From NCBI GenBank assembly GCA_028622995.1, contig JAJQJQ010000024.1, forward strand, positions 2,480,001 through 2,544,000: a DNA stretch of 64,000 nucleotides, given 5' to 3'. Source of the DNA: Panagrolaimus kolymaensis. Lineage: Eukaryota > Nematoda > Chromadorea > Rhabditida > Panagrolaimidae. Positions within the stretch are counted from its first letter, which is position 1. Each line of letters begins with the position of its first letter. Below the pieces are notes generated by a model that saw only the letters and a list, made by a program, of their open reading frames with translations, had not been told where the DNA came from and searched no databases. Of the stretch, positions 1 to 12,900 are shown piece by piece. Both the position numbers and the translations under genes were made by a program.

Positions 1-263
1 CGTTGATGATTACAACTTTCAGTTTTTTTCTTTTGGTTATGGTTGATCGACATATCTCGTGTCCCGCGTGCCGCGTTATTTTTTTTTGTAATTCAGAGAT
101 TAAATATTTCTTTTTGTCGTAAAAAATAAAAAATATTGTTCTTTCTTTTTTAGAGTTTATAATTTTATTTTTGGTATGCTTATGTCATTTTGAGAGCTAA
201 GAGAAATATTATAGTTTCAAGCCCCATCAATTTTGGTGACATAAAAATTTCCAAAATAAAAAA

Positions 264-3200
264 ATGTCGGTCAATCTTTTATTCAATCCAACTCCATCAA
301 CTTCCTCGTCTGCTTCTTCTGCAACAACACCCATCCAAAATTCTGCCTTCTGTGGTAAGAGCGTCGATGGTGGTGCCTCATCATTATTTTCAAACTCCAA
401 TAATAATAATAATAATATTTTCAATTCCTTCCCATCTTCTTCCTTTTCTTCCATTGAATCATCAACAATGGCAACAGCAGGAGCATCTTCACGACCTTCA
501 ACTTCCACATCAGCGGCATCATTGCTTCCGCTATTAGACAATTCAACAGCTTCAACATTGTTGGTTGCAGCAGCCGCTAAAGCTGCAGCAGCTACAGCAA
601 CGTTGATTCAGCAACAGCGAAATAACAGTGGCATTTTTAGAAGTGATGAAGAACGAAAAATTGATGAACTTCTTCTTCCTGCATTAATTGGGCATGAAGT
701 AAGTTTTTTTTCACTCTCATCTACAAATCTCACACAGTTTTTTAAATTCATTAATATTCCTTTTCTACCAAGTACAGTTTAAAAATAAAATTCTAATGTG
801 AGTTTGAATCACATAAGAAATCTTGACAGTTTTATTTACTATTTTTTTTTAATTCCCAATCTTCTTTGTCTTAAACAAATGTCAAAATGGCACACAGTTT
901 TTATAAATTAATTCACTAATTTCTTTACAAAAAATTCAGTTTTAAAAAGCCATAAGTTTCAAGTTGGATCCCATTTTGAAGCGCCTCAGTTTTAATTATT
1001 ATTTTTTTATTACGAATCTTGATTTTTATTTAAATATGTATGTCTTAAAGCAATTTCTTGAATCCCACGCAGTTTTAAGTTTTCTTTCTAATTTTTAAAA
1101 TTTTTTAACGCAAATTTTTTTTAGAATTTTTAACTTTGTTGTTTTATCCATATTTTTAAAGAACACCCGATTATTCTTGGTCAGTTAAACATTACTTTTT
1201 AATTATTCTCTTTCTCTTTTCTTCTTCAGTTTTATTTTGCTTTTTATAAGTTTCCGTTTACTGTAAGCTGGATTGACATCTTTTTTTTTATTTTACTCGA
1301 TGGTTACAAAAAGATTAATTTTTAAAAAAAGTGATTAAACAAAGGTTTATCTTTTTGATCGAAAAAATCTCCTTCTGATTCAGTTTTTTTTATTAATATT
1401 TTTTTACTTTGTATATGACAGTTTCTTCTTCTTCTGCTGAGTTTCTAGTGACGTTATCATTCCACGTGAAGACGCTTTAATGCAGTTTTATTATGTCTTT
1501 AAAAATTTAATAAGCTTTCTAAAAAAATTACTCACTTCGAATGAATGGACAGTTTTAATTATAAAATTTTTTTCTTGAAACAAGCATAATACTTTGTTTT
1601 AATTTTCTATAAAGAAATATTGTATTTAATTATGTCAGTTTAAACCATAAGTTTTGAAATAATTAGGCCCTTATGCTATATTTGTGTCTAATTTGTAACA
1701 GTTTTTTCTTCTTCTCGTTTTTATGAAGAAAATCCAGTTTAAAATTATTTTACTTCTTTCTTTAATCACAGTGCAACGCAGTTTTTAGACTTTTTTTTAC
1801 TTAATAAAAGGAAAAAAGTCAGTTAAATCTAAGCAAATTTTTATTTTGTTTATTTTATTGCGTACACTACTACGATGCACAGTTTTACTTCGCCATAACT
1901 TAAGAATTGAATTTCGTTTTTTAATTCAATTTTCTTGTATAATAAAATTCCTTTAAAGTTATCAACGTTCAGTTTCTTAGAAATTAATGATCTGGTATTT
2001 TGAAGCGTTGAAAAATTTTTCTTCAGTTTAATCCCCACAAATCTGAATCCAGTTTTATGACTTCCTTAAATTATCAGAAGCTTTGTTGAAATCTAAAGAA
2101 ATTTTTTTCTCTAAACTTTCCACACTTTATAATAATCTAAAAAAATGGGATATCACATTATTTCTTTTATAGCTAATTTAAGCATTAAAAAAAGTTTTTT
2201 GATTTGATTTTTCAAAATTGCCTTGTTTACTCAGTTTAATAACCACGCAAATTAAAATCTTTAAGATATTTATAAAAAAAATTATCTTTATTCTTGGTTT
2301 ACGAAGTCCTTCCTATCCAGTTTTATTCTTTTATTTATTTATTTTTTCTACTTAGCCCCAATTTTTTATAACCAAAAACCTAAACCATTTCTTTAGCACC
2401 GTTACACTCTGGTCCAGATTTTACCTCAAAAAAAAGAAAAAGAAAAGAAAATCATAAATATTTTTAGGCTTTACCAATACATTTAAAACTTTTATATGAT
2501 ACCATTTTACCTGGGTTATCAACGGATTTAATAAATGCAGTTATAATAAAAACCGGATGGAAAATTGATGATTTTAAAAGAGGTTATATAAAAAATGTAA
2601 GAAATAAAATAAAACTTCATCACTTCTCCTCCAGTATCGCAGCTTCCACTGCTTCTCTTCCGACTTTGACTTTATCTAAGCTACCATTTTTTCCATTCAT
2701 CGCTTGCTTTTTTTCGATCGACATTTTTTCTTTTGTGGCTCAGATTTGTACTTACTTGCCTTTTTTTTTTGTCCAAATGGCTTAATAATTTCTTTCTGCT
2801 ATGCAAACTCCTCAGTTTTTTATGCCTTCAAGAAAAAATCATCGTGTTTTTATTTTCCATGATTTATATTTATGCAAATGAACCTTTTTTTCCTTTTTCT
2901 TTTCCTTCACTTTTTCTTCTTCTCTCGATGGTCAAATAAATATAACATAATTTTTTTTTGTTAATGTTTTACCTTTTTTTTCTTGGGAATCTTTCTTCTT
3001 TTTTTGTTGTTGAGTCAGAGTCAACCACCATAATGTTTTTTTTCTCGATGGTTATGGTTATGGTTGTGGTGGGTGTATATGTGTAATAAACACTTTAAAA
3101 TATTTCTTTCTTTTTTTTCTGGGACCTCGAGACCTGTCCAAAACGCAAGAAAAAAAGCCATAAAAACACTGTCACAAATACTGTGACTGCCATCATTTTT

Positions 3201-6200
3201 ATTTTTGCTTCTTCTCTTTTCCAAAGCAACCAAGCAACAACAATCAAGGATAGGCAAAGTTATTTTTTTTATATGTTTTTTCTTTAAACAAAAAAGAAAA
3301 GAAAATATATTCAGTTTTACTAGCATTTTTTCTTATTTCATTGCTTTTTTTTTTTGCTGCCATTGCGCAGATGCAAAAATATGATGATGAAGATGATAGA
3401 CCTCCGATTTGTAAAAAAAAAAAAAGAGAGACAAAGGAAGAAAAAAGAAAGATAAATTGATAGAGAACAAACAGACTGAATATTTTATTTTTTTTATTTA
3501 AAAGAAAATAAGTTCTTTTTCTTCCTTTTTCTTCTGCGCAAAAAGGAAAGCAAAACATTCAGGAATTTTTTTCTTCTTTTTTTCTGCTTTTTTTTCCGAG
3601 AAAAGGGACTATCATTATTTTATTTTTTTTTATTGCTGCAAAAAAATCGTCGCAGTGGTTTTTTTTTTTGCCAAGCTGATAGCTTACATAACCCGGTCTT
3701 TTTTTATTGGTGCGCAAAGGCAACAAAAAAAAAAGAAAAAATGGAGAGAAAAAGAAAACGGAAGAGAAATAAAAAAAGAGAGTGGTGTGTCAATGATTCA
3801 TAATTTTTTTCTTTCCTCCATGCTTTTGCGAATCTTTTTTTTGTCGTCCTTGTGATGATCGACAGTAAAAAATAAAAATAAAAAGAAGAAAAGTTGACGA
3901 TACATATCGCATAAATATTTTTTACTCTCCGCCTACTTTTTCTATGGCTCCTTTACCTGCCGACAGTTAAAAAAAAAGAAAGAAGAAAGATATGGTATGA
4001 GTGAAAAAGTCATAGTGACACACATCTACAGTTTTTTTTGTTAGTGTCCTTTGCATAATTTCCTATATTTCTTGCTTACTCTCGACTCAGTGGCGCTGAT
4101 TGACGACTGTGAATCACATAAAAAAAATTATTTATTTTTTGGCAGACAACATTTTCCATATTTTTTGTCGTCACCTGCTTCTTTTTACCCTCTTCTTCTG
4201 GCTTGTTTATTTAATTTTGAAAACACTTAAACAGCGGAATTTTGTTGTAAAAAAGAAGCTTTTTAAACTACAAAGACAAGATTGATAAGAAAGTGCAGTT
4301 TAAATTTATATCATCGAAGCCATATTCTACAGCTATTTTGTTTTCTTTGCTAAAAAATTAAGCTTATCACGGTCCAGTTTCAAAACCTATATCTGAGTTT
4401 TACTCCTCAACGCAGTTTTTTCTTTCTATTCTTAAATATTTTGCTTAATACTTAGCTGCTAATATTTCTAAACTTCTATCTTCCTATATTTAATTCTGCA
4501 GACTATATTCCTGTCAGTTTATTATGCCTTCCTCATTATTCCAGATATCTAACATCATTTCATCATCTTCCACTCAAAACTCTCCTCCAACTGAACCAAT
4601 TCCAAATCCACCACAACCACAACCACCAACAACAACAACGACAACATGGAGATGTGCAAATTTACCAACCACTTTACAAGTATTAAATTCAGCGAGGGAT
4701 AATTTTCCAAATTATATTGCTATTATTGATACCCTTCGACAATCATTAACTCAAACCATATTTGTTTCATTAATTAATGCATCAATTAATTCACCCATAA
4801 ATGGAATAGAAATGCCTAATATTGCTTCATTAGCTCCAAATAATACTAGTCTCCATTTGGTTGGCGGCAACAATGAAACTCAAATTTCATTGGCTAATAA
4901 AAAAGCAGACGACGTTGATAATTTTAAAATGCAAGTTGATGACGATGATTCTATTATTGCCTCACATCATCACCCTACTGATCCATCCCCAGATGATGAT
5001 GACCTCTCAGAAGCCCAATCACGAAGAGATAGTTTTCCATTCAGTGTCGGGGTTTCAAGTCCAACTAAATCTGAATTAAGTATAAATACCACAGATGAAA
5101 CAAGTTCCGTGGATATTCGAAGTGATATGGGTTCACTTTCAATTAAAAGTGAAGTAAGTTTTTTTTAAAACTAAGTAAACAACTCGCAGTTTTTTTTCTT
5201 CTTCTTGCAAAAAAATTTGTAAACCCAGTTTTTATTGATTTTCCTAAAAAAATTATAAATTTAAAGCAAAATTTTCCTGAAACAGTTTGTTTTTATTTAT
5301 TTTTTTAGAAAGAAGGAACAACAAAGCCATCTCTTCGAAGCATTAAAAAACGAGTGGTTTGTGAAAAATGTCAAAAATCCTTTTGTGATAAAGGCGCCCT
5401 CAAAATTCATAATAGTTCCGTTCATCTTCGTGAAATGCATATTTGCACGGTTCCTGGATGCATGAAACAATTTCCTTCCAAAAGGAGTCGGTGAGTAAAA
5501 TTTTTATTTTTATTGAAAATTTTGAAATTAAAAATCCTTGAATATACCAACATCAGTTTTTAAAATTGAAAATATCATAAAAACACAGTTTCATCTTTAA
5601 AAAGCGCTTGAAAATAACACTGTTAATTTAATTTTTATTTTTTGAGGTGATTTGCTATTTAGGATTGGGAAAAAAAATAAGAAAAATTTTATGAGCATAA
5701 TTTGCGAAAAAAAACTCTTTACTTTTTATTATTCCTTCACAGTTTTTATGAAAGACTTAAAAATCAAAGCATCCTATTAAATTATATTAATTAACAGTTT
5801 TAAAACTTTGATTTAAAATTTATGGAAAAATTTGAAATTAAAAATATTCCAAAACTCACCAGATTGCAGTTTATTAAAAATATTTATATAATGGGCTTCT
5901 TTCCCCTTAAACAGTTTTCTTTTTTTTTAAATGCCTGAAATAAAGGTGTCAGTTTATTTTACATATTTTTTGTGCGCCGATTTGGTACGCTTTGGGAGTA
6001 TTTAAAATCGTTTAAATTTATTAAACATATTTTTAATATATAATTTAGTTTTGAAATTCTAATGAATTAGAATTTATTTGATTACCACATTCGTGTAATA
6101 TAATAGTTTTCAGTTAAATTCAAAAAAATTCTATTTGTTTTAAACGCAGTTTTTACATTATTTGATTTTATAGGTAAAAAAAACACATTTGCTTATGTTT

Positions 6201-7703
6201 CTTTTTTTTAATAATTCTTGGCTACAAAATTTTTGAATAAGAAATTGATTCAATCCGGAACGCAATTTAAAATTTTTCGATTATTTTAGTTGCTAAATTA
6301 AAATTAAAAAAAACTTGATAGGCGACAAACAGTTTTATCCAAAAAGATAAAAGCTTTCTCAGTTTAAAAAAAATTAATTTATTCATTTTAGAAATTTTAG
6401 AATTCAAAAAATAGTTGCTTTTTTCGTTTGTGAAGCACATTTTACGATTTAAAAAAAAGAGTAATGTGAATCATGAATGAGTTTTTTGGCATTACTCTTC
6501 CCTCCATCTCACAATTTCATAAACCCCGTTGTTTACCTTTGTGTTTTTTTAAATAACGTTGATCACTTGAATCATCAAACAAAAAAAAAACATTTATAGA
6601 TGGAAGAAAATTTTCAGAGATATTAATTCTTTGTCCTACAATGGCTTGGGTCATCAGTTTTAAATTTTTTTTAATTTAAAATTTTTATTTTACTTGAGTT
6701 TCCTCCTGCTCTCCTTAATGTATCCCAGTTTTATAAAACTTAGCTATTTAAATTTTTTATAAAAGCAATTGATTTCTTTAATCGTTAGCAAAATTAGAAG
6801 AGTATTTGATGAAAAAAATACCGTCAATTTTTTCATAGCTAAAATTCCACGTTTTTTTATGTTATACAATTTTAATATTTTTTAAATATAATTTTTGTTT
6901 GGTGCCAAACCTTTTCCTTTGCCTGATTCAGTTTTAAAAAATATTTAAATTAAGCACTTTTCATTTTTTAATGAGTCACTTGAATCACTTGATCCAGTTT
7001 CATAAATTCAACCTGAATGATTTTTTTACGAAAAACAAAATAACTTGTCAAAAAAAATTTACATTTTCACAGTCAAAAATTTATGAGATAGTGAATTCTT
7101 GGCCCTAATAACTGACAGTTTTAAGCTTATTTTTTTTGTGTAATCAAACCTTTACCAAATTCGAGTGAATGATTCAGTTTAAAAAGCATTTTTTAATCAC
7201 TTTTATAATCAAATTAAACAGTTTAATGTTTTAGGAATCGCCATTCCAATAATCCAAACATGCATACAGATGCAGGACGTCGACGTAATTGTCGTTCAAC
7301 CACCATGACTCAATCCAAGCATGAAGAGTGCCATGGTGAAGAAGATGCAGTTTATCTTATGTCTCCTCAACAACAACAAATAAAACAGTTAATTCATCCA
7401 TCACCCCAACCACAGCAACAACCATCAGTTCAAAACCCTCCTTCTTCATCAGCTCAAAATATTTTAAATATTCTTCAACGTTTAATTCCAAATGAATTTC
7501 AAGCTGCTGCTTCAGCCCATAATTTTCAACAACAGACTCCTGGAACATCATCATTAAAAACTCAAGTTTCACCATCGTCTGAACCATCCTCATCGTCATC
7601 ATTTTCTTTGCCACAACAAAACCTTCTTCCATCCCAAAATCCTGAATTAAGTGGTTTATTAAAATTTATGATAGCCCAAAAACAAAAACCAACTTTTTGC
7701 TAA
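264..7703 (+). CDS. Basonuclin/Disconnected-type C2H2 zinc-finger protein
   Basis: Four exons: 264-698, 4518-5153 (or 4545-5153, both in phase), 5309-5490 and 7235-7703; about 573 aa. The product is a probable nuclear DNA-binding transcription factor. Exon 3 plus the start of exon 4 encode the paired fingers: finger 1 uses C375, C378, H391 and H396, and finger 2 uses C403, C408, H421 and H428. The linker VHLREMH followed by ICTVPGC, and the RSRNRHSNNPN stretch at the end of finger 2, are hallmarks of the basonuclin/Disco family. The rest is low complexity: Ser/Ala-rich N-terminus, Pro/Thr runs and Gln/Ser-rich tail. The intron inside finger 2 (after CG of the second Arg of RSR) has matching phase. 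Introns 1 and 3 are long (3.8 and 1.7 kb) and full of the CAGTTT motif on the same strand. The zinc-finger identity is secure; membership of exon 1 rests on phase only. Confidence 0.85.
699..4517 (+). other. Long first intron of the zinc-finger gene
   Basis: Opens with GTAAGT at 699 and ends CAG at 4515-4517 (an alternative CAG ends at 4544). The first 1.6 kb and the last 0.5 kb are rich in plus-oriented CAGTTT. The middle, about 2,830-4,290, has only a few copies and consists of long T and A/G runs, the composition of the other motif-poor islands; an internal promoter is possible. No convincing exon seen. Confidence 0.6.
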
Positions 7704-10352
7704 ATTCAAATTTTTTTTAAAGATAATATAAAATTGGGGAGGAATCAAAAAAGTGTTCTAAAAATCGCAACAACAAAACTGATAACAGTTTAAATTTTTT
7801 TTAATATTAGATAATTCTTGAAATTTTCCGGAATAACTTGCCCATTTTGTTGATAAACTCAGTTTAAAAAAAATTCTAAAAATTAAAAACAGTTATGGGC
7901 TCTAAAAAATTTAATATTTGCTGTTTTATACCAAATTTTTAAATTTTAAAACTTTAATAAAACGCTTTAAAAAAATAACAATTCTGTAAATCTTTTTCCA
8001 TTCCTTTTGTTTCCCTTTCTTTTTGCCTCTAATTACATCTACGAATAGATATTTTCTTGTTTTGATTTTTACCTTCAGTTTAGTAATTTTTTTATTTCCT
8101 ATCGTCTCCGTTCTTATTTGCTTTTAAATTTTGTACCTTTATTCATATGTTCGAACATTTTTTAAAACTCCAAAATTATTTTTTACTTATTTTCTATCTA
8201 TGCTTAATTTTATTTAATTGATTTCAGTTTTAAATTTTTTTCTTTATCTCCAAATTTATTTTTCCTCTGTATTAATTTTTAGTTTTTGTAATAATGCTTC
8301 ACAGTTAAAATTTTTTTCATGTTGTTAGATTCCAAATCCCGAGTTAGAAAAAGTAATCAGTTTTTTTTATCAAAGTGCTTTATTTTTTTGCTTTTTAATC
8401 CTAATGCCTTTAATAATATATTCCATCTCTCTTATGAAAATCGTGTATTATTATTTTTTTGTTTTCTTGCCTTTTATTACTGCTCAAAATTAATTAGTTT
8501 TTTGTTAAAATGTTTATTATTAGATATGAAAAATAAAATCAGGATATATACCAAAGTTATTATTATTAATGATTACATATGTAGCTTTTTTGTTTCTAAA
8601 TATGTGAATGTAATAATTGATGATTTAAATAAAAAATTTTATTTAAAGTATGGGACATCGTTTGTAAGTTTTCAAACAAAAAAGTTGATTAAAACCTTAT
8701 TTAAAGAAAAATTATGTCGTTACAGTTTTAATTAATAAATTTAAGGTTTGCATTTGAAACCCTTCAAAAAAATAATAAATAGATCACATCAAAAAACAGT
8801 TTAATTCAAAATTTAATTTAAAAGCAATCTTAGATTATTTTAACTACAGTTTTCTAAAAAAACATTTTCGTTATTTTTTGCCATCAGAGCATGGCACATA
8901 TTTGATTCAGTTAAATTATCTTCTTCTTTTTTTTTAAATAAACGCGTAAAATTGTAATATTTAAAAACTTAAAACAGCAGCCCACAGTTTTTGATAATTA
9001 AAAAAATGTAATGAATAAAAAATTTTAGTTTATACGTCAAAATAAAGGGCTTTTTCATGAATAAGTTTGAAGAAAAAAGTGCGCAGAATGGTGCAACAGT
9101 TTAAAAATTATATTTGTGGAATCATCCAACGACAATATTAGTTTTTTTAGCGATAAAAATTGGCTGTAAATCCTTCAGTTTTTTTTAAATATAAAATTTA
9201 AACTTACTCTTTTGTAATTTTAAAAATTAAAAGAATATCTTTTTGACCAAATATGGAAAGAACTACACAGTTTATAACAAAATTTTATGATAAGTTTTTT
9301 CTCCAAATATAAACGTAATGAATAATTTTAAATAAAAAATTTCCTTTTAAAAAAAGTAAAGTATTCTCACTAGATGTAAGCCATGCTTTTTTTTTAATTT
9401 TTTTCAGTTTAACTAATACAAAAATGATTAAAATTCGCAGAAATCAAGTGCATCAATCTTAAAGTCTCAAATATTGATTTGCTTTTTTCCAAACAAAGTA
9501 AGGGACATTGCAGTTTCAAAAAAAAATTTCTGTGGCCCTGAATACTAACCTGGGACAGTTTTCAAAATTCGATGAGTTATTTATTTTATTTATTATTTTT
9601 CATTAACGATTTAATGAATTTTATAAATTTTTCCTCTATCTTTTTTTGAAACAGCTTTTTGTCTTCGCAGTTTTTATTTTGGTAAATGATAATAAGAAAA
9701 TCTTTAATTTTATGGCAAAATTACTCTTCTTTTTTTCTAAATTTAGTTTAATAAAAAAAATAAACAGATATATGAATCATTCTTTTATGAGGCATGGCAG
9801 TTTAATGAAATTAAAACAGACTTGAAGATGGTTGACCAGTTTATGAAAAATTTAAAATTGTTTTTTTTTTCTCTTGAAAATGAACTAAGATAACGAAAAA
9901 AATATTTGTTCAGTAACATTTTAAAATATTTGCTGCTCGTAACAGTTCTTAAGTTATAAAAATATTGATAAATTTTTCAGTTTTTATTTTTTTTAGTGAA
10001 ATCTAAACTACTTTTTGATAAATGGAATTTTGGTGGATAAATATATTAACCCTTATCCACGAGATTCAACAGTTTATAAACAAATTTTTTATAATATTTT
10101 TATTATTATTCAAAGAAAATTAATGCAAAATTGCGTGAATCCAAAAACGTATGAAAAAATGTTCAGACATTTTTAACCATTTTTAATTATTATTATATGG
10201 ATGCTTGATTCCCATGTTTGTAAACACATTCAGTTATAATAAATATTTATTTTGCAAGCTAAAAAATAAAATAAATATTTAATAAATTAAATAAATCTTT
10301 TGAAAAAATTAAGCCGCCTCGCATGGAATCAAACAGTTTTAAATATATATTT
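7704..10352. other. Intergenic, motif-rich, no gene seen
   Basis: Lies between the stop of the zinc-finger gene and the stop of the convergent ShK gene. It is about 80% A+T and holds many plus-oriented CAGTTT copies (for example near 7,785, 7,860, 8,812, 9,099, 9,265 and 10,069). A 138-codon open frame at 8,319-8,735 has AT-rich codon content only and no family resemblance, so it is not called a gene. Confidence 0.6.
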
Positions 10353-12900
10353 TTATTGTTTTCGAAGCATAAATTTCATGATTTCGAATTCAGAATTGTA
10401 TGATGATGATTCATCAAAAACAGATGAACATAATGGATCATTACAAAGTGAACAAGTTTTCTGAAAATTTTGCGTCATCAATTTCAAATTTCAGTTTAAA
10501 AATTCTAAAAAGAAAAATGTTATACCTTGCAATATTTGCACATTATTGGTTTATAAAGAGCATTGGTGCATTCATAAGCGGTTGTAGCGCAAGTATCAGC
10601 GGTGTCAATGCAATCTCCTGGTCCAGCTGTGACTGGTGGAGGTGCAATTGTAGGGATGCCTGCACATGGATCAACTCCATTAGTCGCGTTAACACAAAAA
10701 TTGCAAGTTTTCTGAAATTTATAAAGTAAAAAATATTAATTTTAAAAATAGTTATTAACAATGGTTTCTTCGGTATCCCGTTTTTTTGCTTTTTATTTTT
10801 TTTTATAAAAGAAGCTTTTTTTCACCGAGGTTGATGGTGGCTATTCAGTTTTAAATAATATGACATTAAACCAAAATAACAGTATTTTTCTTTATTACTA
10901 TTTTTTAGCATTAGAAGGGGTGTGAAAAGCCTCAATCAATATTTATAATTTATAAGGAGAAAAATCCCAGCTGTGCAGAAATATCGACAGTTTTAATATC
11001 AAAAAAAAGTTAATAAAATTTACTCAAATAAATTGTAATTGATTTACAAAGCTTAAAAACTACACAGTTTGCAAAAAAATAATGAATTTAAAATAATTCA
11101 TAAAAACTAAGTTGCCTAAAACATGAAGTTTAAGTTTCACCAAAAATTTTTGTATTGCAGTTTTAATTTTTTTTCAAACACGTCTGTTTCATTAATCACC
11201 AGTTAATTTTAAAACCATTATCGTAATAATTACTCAGTTAATTTTAAATTAAAAAAATTTTGAAATATTTATTAAGTGTATCACTCAAATTTTTTTGTTA
11301 CAAATGTGCCAGTTTTAATTTTTTTAATGAAATTCCTTGATTTTTTGAATATTTATTTATTCTAAACTTTAAGCATTTTATCCACAAGGAACGAAAAATA
11401 CAGATTTCAAAATAAATCTATTTTTTAAAGAAATCGGTTTACTTAAAAAAAGATGTTGAAACATTTATTATGGCAATTATCAGTTATAAATTCTTTAAAC
11501 CAACATTCCTAAGAAGGGGTGGGCGGCAGTGTTTTTTAAATACGGTATTCTTGGCGCACAGTTTTTATTTAAAAATAAAAAATCAAAATAAAAATGAAGG
11601 AAGCAAGCAAGGCAAGGTGACAGTTTTAAATCCTTTAACTTAAAGGAAAATAAAAAATAGGCATGTTTTTTTGCATTGAAAGTTTTTGTTATCTCAGTTA
11701 ATTAATTTATATGTAAAAATTAAATTTTTTTGCTTTTTACGAAAAAGGCAGTTTTAAACTTTATTTCATACTAAAAGGAAACTTTGACATGCGTTAATAA
11801 ACCTGGTAAAAAATCATATCAATAGTTTAAAATTATTGAAACTATTAACTAATTTGATGACAATCCAGTTTTCTTTTAATTATAAAAATTAAATTACAAC
11901 TCGCTCATTACAGTTTAAATTTTTTTTATTTAGCATTAAAGAATTAACATAGTCAGTTTATCCTTTCCCTTTCTCAATATATAACTCCACATCAGTTAAA
12001 GTTTATAATTTAAAAAAATATCAAAAACTAAGAAGTCAACCAATGAAAAGTAAATGTTTGGTAACAGTTACAAAAAAATTTTATTTTTAGCTTAAAGGGT
12101 AAAAAGAAGGTTACAGTTTTCATCACCGTTATTAGAAATTCTTTTCAGTTAATAAAAAAAAGTTTAAAAAGTAACTAAAATTGAAAAGCTTCATTGATGC
12201 AACCATTGAAGCAGTTTCATGAAATTTTATTGGTAAAAATTGTTTTGATTAAATCTTCCACAGTTTATGAAAACCTTATCAGTTAAAAATTTCTAAAAAA
12301 TTATCCAGTATTGTTGGTGAAACTCCCCAATAGTTTCTATTTATGTTTATATTTATAAAATAAACATTTCATTTCGACGTTTAAATGCCCCATAAAATGC
12401 AACGAAGTTCAGTTATTTCAAATGAAATTAAATAAATATGTAAAACAAACTTTGCAGTTTATAAATTTTCTAATAATAAAAAAATCCTACGTTTTTAATC
12501 CACCCAAAACAATAGTATTTATTACTCAGTTAATTAAATTCCACATTAAAAAAATAAGAGCCATCATCCTTACCTTGCACATGCTACACATCAAAGGTTT
12601 ATATTCAGGAATAGCACATTCATATGCTTTACAATCAGTAATTTTATCAACACAATCCCCTCCAGGTGAAGTATCCGTGGCACCTGAAGCTCCAGTAGCT
12701 CCTGAAGCTTGTGTTGATGCTGCTTGAGTTGTTTGGGCTTGAGTTGTTGGTGCTTGAGTTGTTTGAGCTTGAGTTGTTTGGGCTTGAGTTGTTTGGGCTT
12801 GAGTTGTTGGTGCTTGAGTGGTTGGTGCTTCAGTAGTTGTTGAAGTTGCAGAAGCTGCAACAAAAAAGCAACAAACGAGAAAAACAAAAATTTTAAACAT
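10353..12900 (-). CDS. Secreted protein with Thr-rich stalk and two ShK domains
   Basis: Three exons on the minus strand: 12900-12574, 10711-10526 and 10460-10353; 207 aa, all junctions phase 0. A signal peptide (residues 1 to about 17) is followed by a Thr/Gln/Ala mucin-like stretch of TTQA repeats (about 21-65). ShK domain 1 starts at CVD (C83) and domain 2 at CID (C143). Each domain is cut by an intron at the identical place, after CK and before KTC, so the two domains look like an exon duplication. Both contain seven cysteines rather than the usual six, the extra one being in LMC or IMC. ShK domains occur widely in secreted nematode proteins, including immune or surface proteins and enzymes; no enzyme domain is present here. 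Intron 1 (1.86 kb) carries CAGTTT in antisense to the gene; intron 2 is only 65 bp. Confidence 0.9.

Noticed and set aside
3021..3855. Several short frames in the motif-poor part of the first intron
   Set aside because: Low-complexity T- and A-run translations without a coherent product.
8319..8735. 138-codon plus-strand open frame
   Set aside because: Phe/Leu/Lys/Asn-dominated product of AT-rich DNA, contains an array motif, no domain and no splice partner.
735..12573. Motif as 3' splice-site or branch-point signal
   Set aside because: It is present in intergenic DNA, in many copies per intron and in both orientations relative to genes.
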